IMG/VR virus record: IMGVR_UViG_3300009103_000007
Location: 57,042-121,041 of that record
Strand: one strand, 5' to 3'
Length of the DNA: 64,000 nt
From: a virus
The notes under the pieces were generated by a model that had not been told where the DNA came from, made no database searches, and saw only the letters and a program-made list of their open reading frames with translations. The translations under genes were made by a program, and so were the position numbers. Below, in pieces: positions 37,270 through 44,548 of the stretch (its first letter is position 1; each line of letters starts with the position of its first letter).

Positions 37270-39285
37270 ATGGAAAAAAACAAGAAAAACACTAGAAACC
37301 CACAAAGTCTCCTTTTCCGGAGACTGACTAGGTTACTGTCCGGACCGCTTGTCAACTACAGAACTCAAACGGCTCATCGCTTGAGAAGAATAGACATGGA
37401 CAAGTATTCTAAGAAGTTCACATCCGCTACAGGGAGGGATTTCAAGAAAACTGCATACAACCCATACGACAATTTGCAAGCAAACGTTATGGCAACTCAG
37501 CAACGAACTGAGAGATATGTAGATTTTGATCAAATGGAGTATACTCCAGAAATCGCTTCAGCGATAGACATATACGCTGATGAAATGACAACTCACAGCA
37601 AGCTTCAGAAGCTTTTGGATATAGACTGCCATAATGAAGAAATAAAATCGATACTCGAATCACTTTATTACAATGTTATGAATGTTGAGTATAACTTGTT
37701 TACTTGGTGTCGCACAATGTGCAAATATGGAGACTTTTTCCTGTACTTGGACATTGATCAAGATACGGGTATACAGAGTGTGATAGGTCTCCCGTCGTAT
37801 GAGGTGGAAAGGCTGGAGGGGGAAGACAAGACAAATCCCAATTATATACAATTTCAATGGAATTCGGCCGGATTGACATTTGAGAATTGGCAATGCGCAC
37901 ATTTCCGTATACTGGGGAACGATAAGTACAATCCATATGGCACTTCTATTTTAGAGCCGGCCAGAAGAATTTGGCGCCAATTAACATTGCTAGAAGATGC
38001 GATGATGGCATATCGTATTGTTAGGTCACCGGAGCGTAGGGTGTTTTATATTGATGTTGGGAGTATACCTCCGACAGATGTGGAGCAATATATGCAAAAG
38101 GTGATGACGCAAATGAAAAGACATCAAGTGGTGGATCCTAGCACCGGACGCGTCGATCTTAGATATAATCCTCTCTCAATTGATGAGGATTACTTTATAC
38201 CCGTCCGTGGTCAAAGCGCTACAAAAATAGATACAGTTCCGGGCGGTACATATACTGGTGATATCGATGACGTAAAATATTTAAGAGATAAATTGTTTTC
38301 AGCGCTGAAAATTCCTCCGTCTTATCTTTCTAGGTCTGACGAGGGAGGCGAGGAAGATAAAAGTACATTAGCCCAGAAAGACATAAGATTCGCTAGAACT
38401 ATTCAGCGCCTCCAACGTTCGGTAATCACTGAATTGGAGAAGGTTGGCATTATACACTTGTATACTCTCGGTTATCGAGATGAGGATTTGGTTAGTTTTA
38501 AAATTTCTCTCAACAACCCATCTAAAATAGCAGAATTGCAGGAACTAGAGCATTGGAAAACAAAATTTGATATTGCATCTTCGGCCACTGAGGGATTTTT
38601 CTCCAAGAGATGGATTGCCAAGCGCATGTTTGGATTGACAGATGAAGAATTTATTAGAAGCAGAAGAGAATTATTTAGTGACCGCAAATTTGAAGCAGAG
38701 CTGGAAATAGTGGCCGAACAAGTGCAGGCAGCCATGAGCCCGGGCACCCAAGGTGGTGACATGGGCGGCATGGGCCTTGAGAATGAGCCGGGTGGCATGG
38801 GTACTGTTGGTATGGAGCCGGAATTAGGCGTTCCTGATGAAGGCGCCGGCCCTGCCCCCGAGGCACCTACTGCAGGGGCCCCCGCCGAAGATGCTGGAGA
38901 ATTATTAGCAGCACCGCCAGGAAAAAGAGACGATGATGCTGGTTCCCGCTGGACATATCCCGATGGCCGCACCACCACAAGTAAATCTAAAGGCAAAAAG
39001 TACACACCAAGGTCAAAGAAGGGTGGCGACCGCCGCGCGGGATCTGGTCCTAGAAAGAAGGTTATGAAGGGGCAGGGTTCCATGGAGAAGGCTAGAACGG
39101 GAATCAGGAACATCATGCCTGGGGCTAGTGATTTGTTAGGTTTGGGAAGAGGGATATACGAAGAAAAGGATACTAGTTACTTATTAGAAGAGGAGAAAAA
39201 GATCTTACTTCAAAATGCTGAGATAAAGAAGCTTTTTGAGAGTTTAAAATCGAGGGATAAAAAAAATGAGACTAAAGCACAATAA
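37270..39285 (+). CDS. Portal vertex protein, gp20-like
   Basis: 671 residues, longer than T4 gp20 (524). Core features: SAIDIYADEMT, VEYNLFTWCRTMCKYGDFFL, VIGLPSYEVERLEG, RIWRQLTLLEDAMMAYRIVR followed by SPERRVFYIDVG, and DVKYLRDKLFSALKIPPSYL, all typical of T4-type portals. Residues about 495-560 form an extension rich in Gly/Met/Pro/Glu (MSPGTQGGDMGGMG), followed by a basic segment (about 570-620, KSKGKKYTPRSKKGGD) and an acidic/basic helix. This tail may reach into the head interior and contact DNA or scaffold. The ring forms the DNA entry channel. It overlaps the next gene by 20 bases. Confidence 0.88.
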   Translation: MEKNKKNTRNPQSLLFRRLTRLLSGPLVNYRTQTAHRLRRIDMDKYSKKFTSATGRDFKKTAYNPYDNLQANVMATQQRTERYVDFDQMEYTPEIASAIDIYADEMTTHSKLQKLLDIDCHNEEIKSILESLYYNVMNVEYNLFTWCRTMCKYGDFFLYLDIDQDTGIQSVIGLPSYEVERLEGEDKTNPNYIQFQWNSAGLTFENWQCAHFRILGNDKYNPYGTSILEPARRIWRQLTLLEDAMMAYRIVRSPERRVFYIDVGSIPPTDVEQYMQKVMTQMKRHQVVDPSTGRVDLRYNPLSIDEDYFIPVRGQSATKIDTVPGGTYTGDIDDVKYLRDKLFSALKIPPSYLSRSDEGGEEDKSTLAQKDIRFARTIQRLQRSVITELEKVGIIHLYTLGYRDEDLVSFKISLNNPSKIAELQELEHWKTKFDIASSATEGFFSKRWIAKRMFGLTDEEFIRSRRELFSDRKFEAELEIVAEQVQAAMSPGTQGGDMGGMGLENEPGGMGTVGMEPELGVPDEGAGPAPEAPTAGAPAEDAGELLAAPPGKRDDDAGSRWTYPDGRTTTSKSKGKKYTPRSKKGGDRRAGSGPRKKVMKGQGSMEKARTGIRNIMPGASDLLGLGRGIYEEKDTSYLLEEEKKILLQNAEIKKLFESLKSRDKKNETKAQ

Positions 39286-40105
39286 AAAGAGAAATACTGC
39301 GTTTGTTTACGAGGCTCTTGTCCGCGAATTGACAGAATCCATTGTTAAAAACAAGAAAGACAAGCAGAACAAAATTGTTTCTATAATTAAGGAGCATTTT
39401 TCTAAAAACACCCTCCTCAATAAGGAGTTGGGCATTTATCAGGCTGTTTATGACACAAAGCAGGTAGATCGCAAGTTGGCTGAAAAGATTGTACTTGAAG
39501 CGAAGGAAGAGTATGCTTCCCTAAACAAGGGAAAAATCTTCAAAGAGCAGAGCGCCCTTATAAACAAGATTAACAAAACCATATCAAGTAAGATATTTAA
39601 TAATTTTTTGCCAAACTATAGGAGTATAGCATCAGTATATTCTATATTTAATAACTCCCTACCTGTAAAGGACAGGGTTCTATTGGAGGAAAATTTAGTT
39701 GAACAAATGTCAGCTTCTGCTGAAACACTTGGAGAGCAGAACCAAAAACCAATAGACAACATTGTTTATAAATCGTTTGTAAACAAGTTCAACGAAGAAT
39801 ATTCTGGAAAACTTGCAGAAGAGCAGAAGGATCTTTTAGTGAGATATATCTCTTCCTTTTCCGATAATGGGCTTCAAATGAAAACATATTTAAACGAAGA
39901 AGTTGGCCGACTGAAATCAAAATTATCGAAGGTGAAAACCAACAAGCATGTTAAGGCCGATAATGAGATGGTTCTTAAGATTGGCAAAGTGCACTCTCTT
40001 CTTGAAGGTTGTAAAGAGCGAGAAATGGATGTTGATATGTTAGAGTTGGTTTTGAAAACACAAGAATTAGTAAACGAGATAGAAGAAGATGACAATAAAG
40101 GTTGA
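39266..40105 (+). CDS. Conserved helical protein between portal and protease genes
   Basis: 279 residues, overlapping portal by 20 bases, with GAGGG 9 bases before the ATG. Almost entirely charged helices (KKRNTAFVYEALVRELTESI, LAEKIVLEAKEEYASLNKGK, LLVRYISSFSDNG), with a terminal coiled coil (EVGRLKSKLSKVKTNKHVK). It is positioned where T4 has small prohead-core genes (67, 68). A core or assembly-chaperone role is possible, but I recognise no defined family. No signal peptide or enzymatic motif. Confidence 0.55.
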   Translation: MRLKHNKKRNTAFVYEALVRELTESIVKNKKDKQNKIVSIIKEHFSKNTLLNKELGIYQAVYDTKQVDRKLAEKIVLEAKEEYASLNKGKIFKEQSALINKINKTISSKIFNNFLPNYRSIASVYSIFNNSLPVKDRVLLEENLVEQMSASAETLGEQNQKPIDNIVYKSFVNKFNEEYSGKLAEEQKDLLVRYISSFSDNGLQMKTYLNEEVGRLKSKLSKVKTNKHVKADNEMVLKIGKVHSLLEGCKEREMDVDMLELVLKTQELVNEIEEDDNKG

Positions 40106-40640
40106 CATAGAACAAGGAACCACGGTTACTGTTGAGCTTAATGCCAAGCGCACACTTGATGGTAATATAATGATCTTCGATCACGAAGACATAGATATTG
40201 TACTCATTGAGGATAAAAATAAGTGCCTGACATTCCCGAAAGGGAGTGCTACAGACAGAGTCTACTCATCCCAGGATAGATTATTTAGGTTCATGGTCAG
40301 AAGGGGGGTAATTGACCCATCATCTATACAAGGAGGCAACATATATGGCTCTATGGAAGCCTCGATATTGGCTTCTAGAATCCCTGGCGTTGACTCTGTA
40401 CAAGCTACTCTGTTTGCTCTTTATGAGTATATCAAAGAAGAGAAACCCTATTTCGCAACTTCTAGGGACTATGATGTCGACTCGTTAGACAAGCTTGTGA
40501 GACCTAAAGACAGCGATAGTACCGATTTGGGGGATGTCCCCCATGCAGCAACCAAGGGCTCTCTAGACATGAGAGTGCGGCCGTATGGATATAGATATAA
40601 CTATTCTTTATTGAGAGAGGATGAGAATAATACTAAGTGA
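40089..40640 (+). CDS. Conserved protein of the head-gene cluster, unknown function
   Basis: 183 residues, starting inside the previous gene (17-base overlap). The opening is beta-rich (TIKVDIEQGTTVTVELNAKR, GNIMIFDHEDIDIVLIED), followed by a helical part (RLFRFMVRRGVIDP, IPGVDSVQATLFALYEYIKE). The C-terminus has conserved-looking VRPYGYRYNYSLLRE. No enzymatic motif. The stop overlaps a GTG start (GTGA at 40637-40640). Placement between portal and prohead protease suggests a head-assembly or core role. Confidence 0.5.
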   Translation: MTIKVDIEQGTTVTVELNAKRTLDGNIMIFDHEDIDIVLIEDKNKCLTFPKGSATDRVYSSQDRLFRFMVRRGVIDPSSIQGGNIYGSMEASILASRIPGVDSVQATLFALYEYIKEEKPYFATSRDYDVDSLDKLVRPKDSDSTDLGDVPHAATKGSLDMRVRPYGYRYNYSLLREDENNTK

Positions 40641-40975
40641 ATTTTATTTGGTTTTGTTTTATAGCATACGGTTTGACACAGATTTTGGTTTATGGGTCGA
40701 TATTTGACCCCTACCGACCCAAAGAGGGAAAGCTTGGGAAATTGTTTTCTTGCCCCATGTGCATGGGATTTTGGGTGGGCATATTTTTGTGGCTGTTTAG
40801 GGATTTTACGACACTAATTACATTTGACAGTTCTGTTGTTACTGGGCTTTTTTGTGGGTTTGTTTCGTCTGGCGTAAGTTATGCATTGAGTGTGATTTTC
40901 GGTGATGATGGGTTCAAGCTGGAAAAGAAAGTTCACATATACCGCAGGAAACCGGTTAGGAGATTGCACAAATGA
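40637..40975 (+). CDS. Small inner-membrane protein with SCPMCMGFWVG motif (DUF1360-like)
   Basis: 112 residues from a GTG overlapping the previous stop. Three hydrophobic stretches: NFIWFCFIAYGLTQILVYG, FWVGIFLWLFRD and SVVTGLFCGFVSSGVSYALSVI. The motif FSCPMCMGFWVG resembles the [LF]xCxxCxGFWxG signature of DUF1360-type membrane proteins found in phages and bacteria. The C-terminus is basic (KKVHIYRRKPVRRLHK), likely cytoplasmic. A membrane protein in a head-gene cluster is odd: it might assist prohead assembly at the membrane or act in lysis or superinfection control. Function unproven. Confidence 0.6.
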   Translation: MNFIWFCFIAYGLTQILVYGSIFDPYRPKEGKLGKLFSCPMCMGFWVGIFLWLFRDFTTLITFDSSVVTGLFCGFVSSGVSYALSVIFGDDGFKLEKKVHIYRRKPVRRLHK

Positions 40976-41042
40976 AACCAATTACAAAAATTAGATGGTT
41001 TCTACGTCCAGTGGCAAATTGCTGCAAAGGATCGTAGGTGAC

Positions 41043-41057
41043 GCGGGTCGCCCCCGC
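41043..41057 (+). other. Short GC-rich hairpin upstream of the protease ribosome-binding site
   Basis: GCGGG-TCGCC-CCCGC can form a 5-bp hairpin ending five bases before GAGGAG (41062-41067). No U-run follows, so it is not a terminator. It could limit loading of ribosomes on the protease gene or stabilise the mRNA. The rest of 40976-41071 holds only a 21-codon frame (40972-41037) that I do not call. Confidence 0.4.
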
Positions 41058-41071
41058 AGATGAGGAGTAAA

Positions 41072-41677
41072 ATGAAGTTATTAAGAGAGTATTTTGAGTT
41101 GTGTGACGGCGGTGTCTGCAAAGACCTCCTTACGGAGGAAGAAAAGCGCCGTATCCGCGACGAGGGCGCCTGCATATTGACTGGCGTAATGCAGATGTCA
41201 GAGACTGTTAATGGGAACGGCCGCGTTTATCCTCACAAAATATTGGCAAGAGAGGTAAAGAGTTACGAAAAGGCCGTCAAAGAACGCCGCGCCCTAGGGG
41301 AGTTGGACCATCCTGACACCTCTGTCGTTAATCTCGCAAATTGCTCTCACCTTGTTACAGAGATCTGGATGGAAGATAAAAAGTGTATGGGAAAAATAGA
41401 GGTCTTAAACACGCCCGCTGGTCAAGTATTGAAAGAGTTGGTAAAAGCTGGCTGCAAGTTGGGCATTTCTTCCAGAGGAATGGGCTCGGTAAAGGAGTCC
41501 AATGGGCAAACAATAGTGGAAGACGACTTTCAGCTAATATGTTTTGATATGGTTTCGGATCCTTCGACTCCGGGAGCATTTATGATGACGGAAGCCAAAG
41601 ATCCAAACAAGGTGTTTTCAAAAGCCGATAAGATTAACAGATCTATAAACAGTATACTTTATAAGTTTGAAGAATGA
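41072..41677 (+). CDS. Prohead core protease, gp21-like
   Basis: 201 residues from ATG 41072 (MKLLREYF), with GAGGAG at 41062-41067; an in-frame ATG at 41060 lies upstream of that site. The fold markers of the T4 gp21 (S77/S78-type) protease are present: VMQMSETVNGNGRVYP, ALGELDHP with catalytic-type His80, and GCKLGISSRGMGSV with Ser133/134, then DDFQLICFDMVSDPSTPGA. It cleaves scaffold and capsid proteins during head maturation. It ends 4 bases inside the next gene. Confidence 0.87.
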   Translation: MKLLREYFELCDGGVCKDLLTEEEKRRIRDEGACILTGVMQMSETVNGNGRVYPHKILAREVKSYEKAVKERRALGELDHPDTSVVNLANCSHLVTEIWMEDKKCMGKIEVLNTPAGQVLKELVKAGCKLGISSRGMGSVKESNGQTIVEDDFQLICFDMVSDPSTPGAFMMTEAKDPNKVFSKADKINRSINSILYKFEE

Positions 41678-42084
41678 AGAAAAACGACCTTAAAGTAATG
41701 ATAAAAGAGTGCGTTCGAGAAGTATTGTTCGAAGAGGGGGTTTTATCAAGCGTTATAGCGGAAGTTGCTCATGGTTTGGCTACGGCACAAAATCTTATTG
41801 TTGAAAGTAAACGCAAAGTTGAAAAACCACCGACCGATCTTAGGGGTGACACCACATCTCGGGAAACAGCAGCTAGAAATCGCCTTAATGAAACCAAGAA
41901 AAAAATGTTAAGCGCTATTGGTAACAGCTCTATGGCTGGGGTTTTTGAGGGCACTGAACCACTTGCTTCTTCTGGGGAACATTCTCAACATTCACCATTG
42001 GCAGGAGTGGACTCTAAAGATTCTGGAGTAGATATAAGTGGTATTTTGGGCATCGCTGGAGATGCTTGGAAAAGGTTAAAATAA
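41674..42084 (+). CDS. Small prohead-associated protein, unknown
   Basis: 136 residues. It opens MKKNDLKVMIKECVREVLFE, the same LKxxIKExxxE opening style as the 57-residue protein at 30144. The rest is polar and low-complexity, Ser/Gly/Asp-rich (SSGEHSQHSPLAGVDSKDSG), with a Thr/Arg/Glu helix (SRETAARNRLNETKKKMLSA). The gene overlaps the protease by 4 bases and precedes bS21. It could be a cleavable internal head or core protein. No family recognised. Confidence 0.45.
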   Translation: MKKNDLKVMIKECVREVLFEEGVLSSVIAEVAHGLATAQNLIVESKRKVEKPPTDLRGDTTSRETAARNRLNETKKKMLSAIGNSSMAGVFEGTEPLASSGEHSQHSPLAGVDSKDSGVDISGILGIAGDAWKRLK

Positions 42085-42094
42085 GGGATTTAAA

Positions 42095-42322
42095 GTGTCA
42101 AGAAAACCAGTTAATGTAGAAGTGATAGTGAGAGATCCGGACCAAACTGAGAGAATGATAAAAAAGTTTAGCCGGAAAGTTAAAAAATCCGGAATACTGG
42201 ACGAGGTTAAGGAAAGAAGGTTTTATACCAAAAAATCGATAAAACGTAGATTGAAGAGAAAGGCTAAAAAAAAGAAATCTCAAGAGTCTACTAAGAAACA
42301 TAATGAGAAGTTTGGCAACTAG
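42095..42322 (+). CDS. bS21-like ribosomal protein homologue
   Basis: 75 residues, from GTG 42095 with AAGGGA six bases upstream. VNVEVIVRDPDQTERMIKKF, then SRKVKKSGILDEVKERRFY and KKSIKRRLKRKAKKKKS follows the bS21 pattern: an N-terminal beta strand, a helix with [IL]xxF.RxVxKxGIL.EV..RRFY, then an Arg/Lys tail. bS21 sits at the platform of the 30S subunit near the anti-Shine-Dalgarno and supports initiation. Virus-encoded bS21 is known; it may replace the host copy and bias translation toward phage mRNAs. Here it lies in the middle of the head operon, so late expression is expected. A CTATTTATAGTAT element follows immediately. Confidence 0.82.
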   Translation: MSRKPVNVEVIVRDPDQTERMIKKFSRKVKKSGILDEVKERRFYTKKSIKRRLKRKAKKKKSQESTKKHNEKFGN

Positions 42323-42325
42323 CTT

Positions 42326-42338
42326 CTATTTATAGTAT
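42326..42338. promoter_or_regulatory. CTATTTATAGTAT element before head decoration-like genes
   Basis: CTATTTATAGTAT is 13 bases before ATG 42351 and immediately before the GGAG. The core CTATTTATAG is a near-palindrome (CTAT-TT-ATAG), and its complement reads CTATAAATAG. See the recurring element finding. Confidence 0.4.
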
Positions 42339-42350
42339 TGGAGAGAAGAC

Positions 42351-42767
42351 ATGGCTCACACAGCAGGCGTTTTTAAACATAATAGTTGGGGCAGAACACG
42401 AGGCCCAAAAAACGTAATAAATCCGAATGGCAGCTTGCCTCAGTCAGTAAATTTAGATGCTGCAGGCACGACCGCTTCCTATATCACTGAAAATCAGAGA
42501 TATTTGCACCTGTCTGCTGTGACTTCGCAGATTAACGGCGCCGAAGGTCAAGATGCAGCTGGAACAGTTGCTTTAAAGCTGCAAGTTTATTCTCACGCTT
42601 CTGATATTTGGGCTGATGCATCTTGGGCCACAATAGCAAATGCAACGACTGCAAGAGCTTTAACCATAATACCAATTTATGGATTAGACCAAGTAAGGGT
42701 TGTCTCTTCTTCACACACTAACGCCAATACGAGAGTGACGCTAACTTTGGCGTGTTCAACATTTTAG
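42351..42767 (+). CDS. Probable head decoration or fibre protein (paralogue 1)
   Basis: 138 residues. Motifs SWGRTRGPKNV, YITENQRYLHL, LKLQVYSHASDIW and a final TLACSTF are shared with the next protein (SWGRTRQPKNI, YLTENQRYLHV, LDVYAYSHAVGAW, AIFAACSTF). Predicted strand-rich, with no enzyme motif. It lies between the head-assembly cluster and the scaffold gene with its own upstream element, so it is likely expressed highly late in infection. Tandem duplication suggests a surface protein, but its location in the virion is unproven. Confidence 0.55.
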   Translation: MAHTAGVFKHNSWGRTRGPKNVINPNGSLPQSVNLDAAGTTASYITENQRYLHLSAVTSQINGAEGQDAAGTVALKLQVYSHASDIWADASWATIANATTARALTIIPIYGLDQVRVVSSSHTNANTRVTLTLACSTF

Positions 42768-42776
42768 GAGATAAGC

Positions 42777-43220
42777 ATGGCTAACACAGGAAAAGGCTTC
42801 GGAAGAGTAACTGATAGATCGGAAAGACATATACACCAGTCTTGGGGCCGCACACGCCAACCAAAAAATATAGCTGGCGCCCACACCACTGCAGCTGGGA
42901 TTATTGCTCATAACTCAGCCCCAAATGATAATTTGAACGACGCCGCGGCAGCCAATAATGGGTATTTAACTGAAAATCAGAGATATTTACATGTCACAGT
43001 GGACCCGAATGGCGCCCCCGGCCAAAACCTGGATGTATATGCTTACTCCCATGCAGTCGGCGCGTGGGCCCTACTAGAGACCTTAATCATTACTGGTATA
43101 ACAGTGAACACCACATATGTTGTTGAAATTCGTGGCATTGACCGCGTCGCCTTTAAACCGAATACGGGTAACTGGGGAAATGCACCCACTGCAATATTTG
43201 CTGCTTGTTCTACCTTCTAA
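42777..43220 (+). CDS. Probable head decoration or fibre protein (paralogue 2)
   Basis: 147 residues, nine bases after its paralogue. It shares the SWGRTRxPKN, TENQRYLHV and ACSTF blocks but has an extra N-terminal segment (MANTGKGFGRVTDRSERHIH) and a different central loop (HNSAPNDNLNDAAAANNG). The shared core suggests the same fold; the changed loops suggest different surface contacts. A ribosome-binding site AGGAG precedes the ATG. The 84 bases that follow are AT-rich, hold ACTAATTAAT and TATATTA sequences, and contain no gene. Confidence 0.55.
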   Translation: MANTGKGFGRVTDRSERHIHQSWGRTRQPKNIAGAHTTAAGIIAHNSAPNDNLNDAAAANNGYLTENQRYLHVTVDPNGAPGQNLDVYAYSHAVGAWALLETLIITGITVNTTYVVEIRGIDRVAFKPNTGNWGNAPTAIFAACSTF

Positions 43221-43304
43221 TTTTTCCTTCCTTTTTGCAAATTTGACTACTAATTAATAGAGAAGTACTCTTTCTATACGTATATTATTTTTAGGAGTTA
43301 GAAT

Positions 43305-44525
43305 ATGTCATCACTATTGGAGAAAGCAATCGTCGACGCGACAGCTTTAAAAGAAGCAGCCCTGAAAAACGCTGAAAACTTGGTTATAGAGAAATACTCT
43401 CAAGAAATCAAAGATGCCATGAACGCCCTCTTAGAACAAGAGGGGGATGAGTTCCTCGCTGATACCCTTACTTCTGATGATCCAATGGCAGATCCAATGG
43501 CAGATCCAATGGTTGCAGACACAATTGACCCCATGGCTTCCCCCCTCGAAGCCGACGTAGATGCAGAAGATCCCCAATCGCCCGAAGACAACATATCACA
43601 CGATTCCCTGCAAGCGTCATTGGGAGACGCTTTTCAATCTAATGCGGACGAGGACGAACTTGTCCGAATAAGACTTGATGCCCTAGAAGCAGAGTTTTCT
43701 GACGAAGACCGTGTTTTCGGCGGAGATGACGTACTGGATGATGACGAAGTGTCTGTAGATATTACGGATTTAGAAGCCAAGCATGGTATCGACCCGACGC
43801 CAACGACAACCCCTGACCTCCCAGCGACACCCGACATCACAGCCCCCGCTGCTCCGGCAGCTGATTCGATGGCAGGTATAACACAGTCTGCATTACAGGA
43901 AGTTTTGGACGAGATGGAGATAGAAGAGGATATTGATGTTGATGAATTATTGGAGGCACTCAAAGTGGATTTTGAGCCTCAAAAATCCGGCTGGGCGGGG
44001 ACTCCGGAAACAATCATGCGCGAGTATGAGCAGATGCTCCTTGCGCGAGAACAAGATGATGAAGTAAAAGAAGAGAATGAAGCACTTCGCAAGACTGTAG
44101 CGAAACTTCAGAAAGAAAACAAGCTTATAGGCAGCGCGAGCCTTAAATTACAAAAAGAGAATGAAAAGTTTCGCGCCGCATTTGATACTTTGCAAGAAAA
44201 GTTGGAACAAGTGAATGTCTCCAACGCAAAGTTGTTATATATTAACCAGACACACGAAAATGCCTCCCTGAATGAGCGACAAAAAAGAAAAGTTGTCGAA
44301 GCCATTTCCAAAGCTGGTTCAGTAAATGAAGCAAAGGTTGTCTTTGAGACCCTTCAAGATGCAGTTGGTAGCGCCGATTATAAAGGCAATAATGCTCCTT
44401 CAAATCTAAGTGAAGCGGTAACTAGAAAATCGTCGCTTATAATGGCTGCTCGCCAAGAGCAAAAAACTAATGAAGCTAGTCCCTTTTTCGATAGAATGCA
44501 GAGATTAGCTGGTATTAAGACATAA
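43305..44525 (+). CDS. Prohead scaffold/core protein, gp22-like
   Basis: 406 residues, strongly acidic in the first two thirds (EADVDAEDPQSPEDN, DDVLDDDEVSVDITDLEAK) and coiled-coil in the last third (EENEALRKTVAKLQKENKLI, LKLQKENEKFRAAFDTLQEK). It ends in RLAGIKT. These are properties of T4 gp22, the main internal scaffold removed by the protease. Position directly before the major capsid gene is also the T4 order (21-22-23). It is longer than gp22 (269 aa) because of the acidic repetitive region and a short DPMA repeat (43479-43511). AGGAG sits eight bases before the ATG. Confidence 0.8.
   Translation: MSSLLEKAIVDATALKEAALKNAENLVIEKYSQEIKDAMNALLEQEGDEFLADTLTSDDPMADPMADPMVADTIDPMASPLEADVDAEDPQSPEDNISHDSLQASLGDAFQSNADEDELVRIRLDALEAEFSDEDRVFGGDDVLDDDEVSVDITDLEAKHGIDPTPTTTPDLPATPDITAPAAPAADSMAGITQSALQEVLDEMEIEEDIDVDELLEALKVDFEPQKSGWAGTPETIMREYEQMLLAREQDDEVKEENEALRKTVAKLQKENKLIGSASLKLQKENEKFRAAFDTLQEKLEQVNVSNAKLLYINQTHENASLNERQKRKVVEAISKAGSVNEAKVVFETLQDAVGSADYKGNNAPSNLSEAVTRKSSLIMAARQEQKTNEASPFFDRMQRLAGIKT
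43479..43511 (+). repeat. 12-bp tandem repeat in the scaffold gene
   Basis: The unit GATCCAATGGCA occurs almost three times in a row and encodes D-P-M-A repeats, followed by a diverged DPMA unit (IDPMAS). It expands in whole codons, so length may change by slippage without frameshift. Confidence 0.7.
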
Positions 44526-44548
44526 AATTTTTAGGAGGTATTTAAACA

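Noticed and set aside
40972-41037. 21-codon frame after the membrane protein gene
   Set aside because: Too short, and no supporting ribosome-binding site beyond the stop/start overlap.
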